A stretch of 64,000 nt of DNA from positions 4,593,315-4,657,314 of the forward strand of contig CM041199.1 in the NCBI GenBank assembly GCA_023078555.1, given 5' to 3'. Made by a program: the position numbers and the translations under genes. This DNA comes from Ulva prolifera. Its lineage: Eukaryota > Chlorophyta > Ulvophyceae > Ulvales > Ulvaceae. This document shows positions 57,188 through 64,000 of this stretch, piece after piece. How positions within the stretch are numbered: the stretch's first letter is position 1; each line of letters opens with the position of its first letter. Under the pieces are notes generated by a model. It was not told where the DNA came from, did no database searches, and saw nothing but the letters and a program-made list of their open reading frames with translations.

Positions 57188-60100
57188 ATGATGCCGGCAG
57201 CACAACTTAGGCAGCCCGTAGCGCACGCTAGAGTTTCTGCGGCTGAAGCTGGGGGGCGTCGTCCCAGATGTGTCGTCGCCTGTGCCGCTGGGGACAAGGA
57301 TAGCAAGGACGCAATGGACTCGCTCGCCGAGCGGATCGCGTCTGGGCAGTACTCCCAGTCCGGCTCCAAGAAGGAGAGGCTGACACGCCCAGCTAGAAAG
57401 TTGCTGTCAAAAGATCGAATAGGGCCAGGTAATGTGGCTTGGACCGCTCGGTGTGTCGAATTGCAAGTTCAAACTGTGGCTGCACGATGGACGTGATCGC
57501 AACGCTTCCGCGCTGAGATGTCTCTGGATGCTATAAATATCTGCACACGCGCTTGTAGCTGGAGCTACATGCTGTGTTCAGCCCTTGCATTTGTTGTGAT
57601 TCGATGCTTTACGCTTATCCCTGGTGTTGCCAGTGCGGTCTGCGGCCAGGGTGCTTCCTGCGACAGAGGAGCTTTTACATAGTATGGCTGGTCACACAAT
57701 AGGTGCCGTGGGGCCTACCTAACGCCCGCACGCAGCGCAGCCACCTCAGTGCGGATGCCGGGTAACAGCTGTTTGCCGAAGGGGCGCCCGTGTGGCTGCA
57801 TCGACAGCCGCGAGCACGGCACGCACGGCACCTAGCACCTGATGAGTATCTGCAGGCAGATATTTGGCGAAGAAACTAGCTGAGCTGGGCCTTGAATGGT
57901 CTCGGCGAGCAGCTGCGCGGATGCCCGAGGCTCGAGGAGACCTCAGGGAGTTGCTCGGCGAGCCCGTCTTCGTGCCGCTGTACTCTCTCTTCCGCGCCTA
58001 CGGCCCAATATTCAAGCTCTCTTTCGGGCCTCAGACCTTTGTTATCATCTCTGATCCCGAGATGGCGAGGCAGGCACGCTCCATGCTGCAGTGCCTGAAC
58101 GAGGCCCTGGCCTGGTTGATATGTCTGCATGTGACAGCTCGAGTGAATACTGCCCTCAACAGGGTCATGTACCTGCAGATACTGCTGACAAACGCGCCCA
58201 AGTATAGCAAAGGCCTCCTTTCCGAGATCCTGGAGTTTGTGATGGGCACTGGCCTCATTCCAGCTGATGGCGAAATATGGAAAGTTCGGCGGAGGTGCTT
58301 CCCCAGTAACACTGCTTCCTCCAATACCTATGCAGCTTTTCGTCTCATGTCTTTGTCTGAACGTTGAACCTGATAACGTCGAATAGCAAACATAAATAGC
58401 AAACATGACTGCAAGACATTGCGGTGCAAACTTGGTACACAAGCCTCTCAGACCAGCCTCTATCTGAGACTCAGAGGCACAGGGAAGCTCACGCAGCTCA
58501 GCACCATTCCCTCCACATCGGCAGATGTTCAAGGCCAGCAATTACGCTGCAATGTCGCCTGTGGAGTTTCATATCAGCTATGCCCAATCACCTTGTCGTA
58601 GAGCCTGTGCCTGGTCAGGACTATCAACCAGCCACCAGGGCACAGACACAGACTGTTCGAGACACAGAATCAGCAGAGCGCTGTGCCTGTGTATCGTCCA
58701 GAGCGATGCACAGCCAAGTAAACAGGCGCTGCTCTGACATACAGATCAAGTGCTCCCATGCTGTGCTCCTCCCACGGTCAGTCATCCAAGCATCCCAAGC
58801 TGCCGTGCGCTCACATCCACAGCTTGCAGCAGCATGTGCGTTGCATGCATCAGTCAGCCCTGTTCAAACACGAGTGCAGCAGTCACACGGTCAGAGCGAA
58901 GAGCAAGTGCCTAATGCTTCCTTTGTTTCTCTTCCTTTGTTGCGCCAGCCCCGCCCTTCGACCCTTTGACACGAGTCTCCCAACGCAGGCTCCCTGCGTC
59001 CCGAACACGTCACTCCCATCAAGTGTTGGGGATGATATGTATCGGGCAAACAACGTTACGTCGTTCTCTGACGGTACTCACACTGTTTGACATGGCGGTA
59101 CATAGTTTGTAGATGCACAAGTGGCTGCTTCATGTGACATCCCTCACCGCGACATCCTCTATACATTCTTTCCATTACTTTGCTTTCCTCTGCAGCAACA
59201 GCAGCCCCCTCTTGCCACCCTCCGGCACTCCTGACTGCATCTCAGGACTGAGGTAGCTGCGACGTAGAGCGCAGCAGCCCTGCCTGAGCCTGTGCACAAG
59301 GCAGCCTCGCGAATGAGCAACCTCCACACATGCACCGCCTCCATCCTCCCCCCACATGCAGCCACGGCACCAACACCACAGAAACCTCTCCCCCCATCCT
59401 ATACCTAACAGCCGTGACCCGCCAACAGCGCTCTCGTCAACTTGTTGGGCAGTTTCATTTGTTTCTGGGGGGAAAAGCGGCGACTCACCTGACTCACCTT
59501 CAAATTACAGCACTGTCTCTGTTGGTGTTTCCCCGAAACATGGGCGGGCGAGAATCTGATCATTTCGATCAGCGCCGTGCTCCTAATGCAATTCACCACC
59601 CGTGCAGGAAGGTCGTGCCCGCGCTGCACCGCCGCTACATCGAGTCGATGGTCGGCATGTTTGGCGACACCGCGGAGCACTGCGTCGCGCAGCTCGCGCC
59701 GCTCGCGGCGAGCGGCGGCGCCGCCGACATGGAGAACTACTACAGCCGCCTCGGCCTCGACATCATCGGCAAGGCCGTCTTCAACTACGACTTTGACGCG
59801 CTCACGAAGGACGACCCCGTGATCCGCGCCGTGTACACGACGCTGCGCGAGACGGAGCACCGCAGCCTCATCCCGCTGCCGTACTGGAAGCTGCCGTTCG
59901 CGACGGAGCTCATCCCGCGGCAGGTGCGGCCTCCGCACCATCTGCTCCCCTTCCCCGGGGCCGATGCTTGAGTTTGTATGGATGTGAGTTGCGTCAGATG
60001 TGGCTAGCAGTGCTTCTGTGTCGCGCAGTCGCTGCACGGCTGAGTTGCTCTGGAGCTCGGCTGACTTGTCAGTTGGACGGGTCGGGGGCATCTGCTGGCA

Positions 60101-62201
60101 ATCACAGCGGAATTTGTGCGCAGACTCATCCTGCGGCAGGTGCGCCGGGGGGGCCCCCTCCCCACCCGCCCCCCCTTCCCTGGGCCGAGGTGATTCCCCG
60201 TCGTGTGCCGAATGAGCGTAGACGTTCGGGTTGCTGCTGTGGCCGCATTGCGTGCTTGTATGAGTTGATGCGCCGCAACGGCCCGAGACGTTGCAGTTCG
60301 TTGATTTGGTTATGATTTTGTTGGCTATGCTGCCACGCAATGGACCAAGCTTGTGGTATTGGCTGACCCTGGGCCGGGCGGCACTGCAGCAACTCGTGTG
60401 TGGGCTGCTCGTGTCCTCCGCCGACTGCATGCATGCACAGCGCGCCCTCCACCTCGACTGCATGCATGCACAGAGCACTCGCCCTGGCATCTCGTCGGGC
60501 TGTACGGTCATCGGCACGCGTGTGGCTGCAGCGGCGCAACAAGGCGGCCCTGGAGACGATCCGCACGACGTTCGACCGCCTGATCGCGCGCAGCAAGGCG
60601 GTCTGGGAGACGGAGGACGAGAAGTTCATCGAGGAGGAGTTCCTGTCGCGGCGTGACCCCTCCATCCTGCACTTCCTCATCGCCTCGGGCGACGACATCA
60701 CGAGCAAGCAGCTGCGGGACGACCTCATGACGATGCTCATCGCCGGCCACGAGACGACGGCCGCCGTGCTGACGTGGACGACGTACCTCCTAACGCAGCA
60801 CCCTGAGGAGCAGGCCAAGGTGCAGGCGGAGGTGCGACCCCGGCCCCTCGCCGCTCGCGGCGCGTTTTTCTGGGTTATTGGCATTGTGTTTTATGGTGTT
60901 TAGGCATGCGCCGGGGTGCCGCTTGGGGAGCTGCTTTCTGGGTCGTGGGGACGTGTAGCGCGGGGGTGTTGGACAGGGTGGCGTAGTGATCGTTTGGGGT
61001 TCGGCAGATGCTGCATGTGTGGTCTAGGCAGGGTGGGGCGCCGCAGCGGACAAACATGTTTGTGCCGCTGCCACATGTTTGGGCCACTGCGGTAGCACAT
61101 CCCGCCCTCACGTGCACACCCGCTGCTCCACGACTGCATCGTGCATCTCCAACCCTGCCCCGGCCCTTGGCCCCCCCTCCCCCTTCGCCGTAATGCAGCC
61201 CGTGCCACACCCGTCTCCACCGTGGTCCCACCGCCGCACGCATGCATGCAGGTCGACGCCGTCATCGGCGACGGCAAGCCGACACTCGAGCAGCTGCGGG
61301 AGCTGCGCTACACGACGCGCGTCATCAACGAGTCGATGCGGCTCTACCCGCAGCCCCCGGTGCTCATCCGCCGCGCCCTCGAGGACGACGTCATCGGCGG
61401 CTACCACATCCCCGCCGGCTCCGACTTCTTCATCTCCGTCTGGAACCTCCACCGCAGCCCGGCCCTGTGGGAGGACCCCGACGCGTTCCGCCCGATGCGC
61501 TTCGGGCCCCTCGACGGCAAGATCCCGAACGAGGTGCGTGCTGCGCGCTGTGGCTGCTCGTGTGCAGCGCATGTGGTTCTTGTTGGGCGGGGCTGTGCCG
61601 TGCGCTGTGCTTCATGCTGTGGGCGGGGCTCCCCTGCCTGTTCAGTGAGTCTTGACGCTGTTCGGATTTTCGAACTTACGCGGGCGCATGGGGCGAGCCG
61701 GGACGCGCGGGACGCCGACGGCCATGCCGGGTTCCTGCGCCGCAATTGTAAAATCGTGAGTATCTCGAGATAGACGTTAGGAATAGATGGAAGCGCCGCT
61801 GCTTCATGCCGCCGCACGGCGGCAGCGTCGCGAGCCGCGGCATGTGGCACTTTGGCCCCCTGTGCTACTCCTCATGCATGTGAGCCCCCGTGCCTGTGCA
61901 GTCGACGACTGGCTTCAAGTACCTGCCGTTCGGCGGTGGCCGCCGCAAGTGCATCGGCGACCAGTTCGCGCTCTTCGAGTCGGTCGTCGCGCTCGCGATG
62001 CTTCAGCGCCGCTACACATTCGAGATGCACAGCTCCGCCGGCCCCGTCGGCATGGAGTCCGGCGCGACGATCCACACGAGCAACGGCCTGCCGGTGCGCC
62101 TGTGGCCACGGGAGCACGGAGGGGATGGAAGCGCCGGCGACGACGCGGAGGCGGCGGCGGCGGCGGCGCCGGAGACCGCCGCGGCGCCGGTGCAGGTCTG
62201 A
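57188..62201 (+). CDS. CYP97A: CYP97A-type carotenoid beta-ring hydroxylase (cytochrome P450), plastid
   Basis: Seven exons with matching phases: 57188-57428, 57856-58073, 58179-58294, 59608-59923, 60532-60831, 61252-61533 and 61902-62201 (TGA), 590 residues, close to the ~595 of Arabidopsis CYP97A3/LUT5. The first ~33 residues are Arg/Ala-rich and look like a plastid transit peptide ending near CVVACAAGD. Family signatures: KGLLSEILEFVMG, GLIPADGEIWKVRRR, DIIGKAVFNYDFD, RDPSILHFLIASGDD, the I-helix AGHETTAA, the ExxR motif in NESMRLYPQPPVLIRR, and the haem loop FGGGRRKCIGD with the Cys ligand. CYP97A enzymes hydroxylate beta rings of carotenes, chiefly the beta ring of alpha-carotene on the way to lutein, with CYP97C acting on the epsilon ring. 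Donors are GTAATG, GCACGC, GTGCTT, GTGCGG, GTGCGA and GTGCGT. Confidence 0.93.
58074..58178 (+). other. 105-base stop-free in-frame GC-AG intron in CYP97A (exitron-like)
   Basis: The exon ends SDPEMARQ at CAG, followed by GCACGC; the acceptor is CCTGCAG before ILLTNAPKYSKG. Plant CYP97A proteins have no insertion here (IAKHILKDNAKAYSKG), which supports splicing. Retention would add 35 residues with no stop. Confidence 0.65.
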
Positions 62202-62204
62202 TGG

Positions 62205-63160
62205 GTCCGCGGGAGGGCATTGGGGAGTCTGCGGCACCACGATGTGCACAAACTCGGCGACGCAAGTTGCACCGCAAGATCCCCGCGCGCCACAGGGGTG
62301 GCGGCGAGCGTGTGGCCGATGCGTACGATGGAGGGCGTGGCTGCAGCGCGTGCTGTGAAAGTTGGTGTGGGCTGGGGGCAGTCACCTGGAGCCTGTCGGT
62401 ATGGATTGGGCCGGAGGAGGTCCCCCTTTGACAGCCTCGCCCGACACAGGGAAGCGGCGTGCCCTCGGCTGCTTGCCTGTCTGAGGGCAACGCTGCCTCG
62501 CCGGTGCGCCACGCTCCGATGCCGCGCAAGCAGATCTGACTGGACCCCGGCAGTACGCGTGGGTGGTGGCTTGGTCGACTTGAGGGTGCGTCGGGGGTGC
62601 CTTCTTTCGTATCCACCGCTGCTGCAGCCGATCGGTGGCATGGTCGCTCAAGGAGCTGTGGCCAGGCACAGTGTAGGGGCGGCTGCTGTGGAGGTGCCTG
62701 TTGACGGCATGATGGCGGTGGCGGCGCCTGCGGCATGGTGGGCGGGGGGTTGCTTTGACAGCACGTCCGGCGTGTGTGCTGTGGCCGGAAGGAAGCAGAG
62801 GCTTTGTTCCAAGGTGTATGCTTGCGGGGTGGGGGCCGGGCGAGGGGCAAGTGGCCTCCCCCCCTGCTGGCCACTGGGCCCCCCCGCCGATGGTTTTTAT
62901 TTTTCAGGGCAGCTGATGTGATGCAGAGTGACCGCCTCTGCATTGCAGCGTACTGGCTGCGGTGGCCGTGCGCACCCTGCCGAGGATGTTGGGCTACATT
63001 GGCGGTTCAGAGGTGGTGCCGCATGCTAGAGTGGAAGAATAGCTGCAGGGATGAGAGTTCCTGTCGGGCCAGAGGGGTGAGATTCGGCTGATCGAGTGGT
63101 CTGTGCGGAGACATAGGACATGAGACATTTTCGGCAAAAGATTTTGCGTTTCAAGCGGCG
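62205..63160. other. 3' flank of CYP97A, no gene seen
   Basis: GC-rich sequence open in several frames on both strands, but without a domain, splice-consistent exon or canonical poly(A) signal. Confidence 0.4.
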
Positions 63161-63166
63161 TTGTTG

Positions 63167-63225
63167 CTGTGTTACAAGGAAAAAGGCAGCAAGGCGGGCA
63201 GCACCGCGAAAGTAGCAGCGGCGTT
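63167..63225 (+). repeat. R1 dispersed repeat, copy 9
   Basis: TTACAAGGAAAAAGGCAGCA, AGGCGGGCAGCACCGCGAA and a short tail. The preceding AGCGGCGTTGTTGCT recurs directly after the repeat (AGCGGCGTTGTTGCTTTG), a possible 15-base duplication flanking the insertion. Confidence 0.75.
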
Positions 63226-63229
63226 GTTG

Positions 63230-64000
63230 CTTTGTGGGTGTTGGGCAGCTGTTGCTAGGAGGTGCGGTGAGCGTGCAGTGGCACGTGGCGTTGGGGAGCC
63301 CACGCCAGTACGGCTGCCTCATGGCACCACCGCTGCAGAACGTCGGCAGGGATTTGTACATAGCGAGTATGCAGCCAGGGAATGCGATGGTGTGAGATGG
63401 CTGACGGCAGAGTGCAGACAGCGCCGGTGCCCGGGGCCAGCCTGCATTCGCACGTTCTCGACCAGGATGAAAACCGCATCGTGCACACAGACAATACAGC
63501 AATGACAGCATTGCCTGCCTGGCAATATGACCTGCGCCGGTGTTCCCGTGCTGCTTGTGGCTGGTCTACTTTTACGCGCGACAGTGGACGTAATTAGTTT
63601 GACCACTGTTTCTCCGTCCCAATCTAGTCTTTCACATTCTAGCGTAGATGATTATACCCAGGCATTTTCACAGATCACTCGCGTCGGCGTCGGGTTCTGC
63701 GGTGTACAATCATGTTGCTGTGTCGTGGGCTGCTGGCATGGCAGCTATGATGCGGGGTGGTGACGGGTTGTGTCACGTCAACAACCGCAATTGCAAGTGC
63801 TGAGCTGCGGCGCTGCAGGCGACTCCTTTGGCCCTGCCACGCGTGATGCCACAGCAAGTGCATATTGCAGCTGTCTCCGCGTCGATTGATGCACAGGTCT
63901 TGAGCCGTTGTCAAGACTTGCACGCGGCGAAGCACACGCAACTGCAATGCGGCAAGCATGATACCTTGCAAGTATGCGCACCGCCTGCAGGACGACATAC
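63230..64000. other. no gene seen
   Basis: Short overlapping ORFs only; nothing is recognised up to the window end. Confidence 0.4.

Noticed and set aside
59405-60517. 370-codon - strand ORF opposite CYP97A
   Set aside because: Antisense shadow of CYP97A exon 4 and intron; Arg/His-rich translation without motifs.
61915-62943. 342-codon - strand ORF
   Set aside because: Antisense to the CYP97A haem-loop exon and GC-rich 3' flank; Pro/Arg-rich low complexity.

Overview
The window is nuclear DNA of a eukaryote, most likely a photosynthetic one and probably a green (chlorophyte-type) alga. It has intron-rich genes with very GC-rich, Ala/Arg-rich exons, a plastid-type carotenoid hydroxylase of the plant CYP97A family, repeat-rich introns and spacers, and no bacterial-style gene packing. 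The lineage is an inference; no rRNA or organelle marker is present. I rebuilt genes by joining exons whose splice sites and reading phases agree. Most donors read GTGCG rather than GTAAG/GTGAG, and most acceptors read TGCAG.

Layout. 1-5.1 kb: mostly non-coding, with copies of two dispersed repeats (called R1 and R2 here) and perhaps the 3' end of a + strand gene. 5.4-19.6 kb (- strand): one very large gene of about 21 exons combining leucine-rich repeats, a divergent cyclic-nucleotide-binding fold, an IQ motif and a helical Arg/Ala-rich tail. 20.2-21.2 kb (-): a 348-codon orphan ORF, possibly an upstream exon of the large gene. 23.1-29.2 kb (-): a second multi-exon gene of unknown function, with a MYND-like cysteine cluster and a helical C-terminal half. 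29-43 kb: gene-poor and repeat-rich, with two 5'-truncated retroelement fragments, two 102-bp hAT-like MITEs (one with a perfect 8-bp target duplication), R1 and R2 copies and several tandem repeats. 43.3-45 kb (-): a C2H2-type zinc-finger gene. 45.65-47.0 kb (-): a small BMT5-like (DUF2431) methyltransferase gene. 48.8-54.6 kb (+): a Ku80 homologue in at least eight exons. 57.2-62.2 kb (+): a complete seven-exon CYP97A gene. 62.2-64 kb: spacer with one R1 copy.

The genes do not form a pathway. They are independent nuclear genes: DNA end-joining (Ku80), xanthophyll synthesis (CYP97A), rRNA modification (BMT5-like), probable gene regulation (zinc finger), and a likely calmodulin- or cyclic-nucleotide-linked scaffold (the LRR gene). 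The most interesting points are the domain combination of the large gene, the GTGCG and GC donors, two short stop-free in-frame introns, a 135-bp inverted repeat inside Ku80 intron 1, and the dispersed R1 family present in both orientations.
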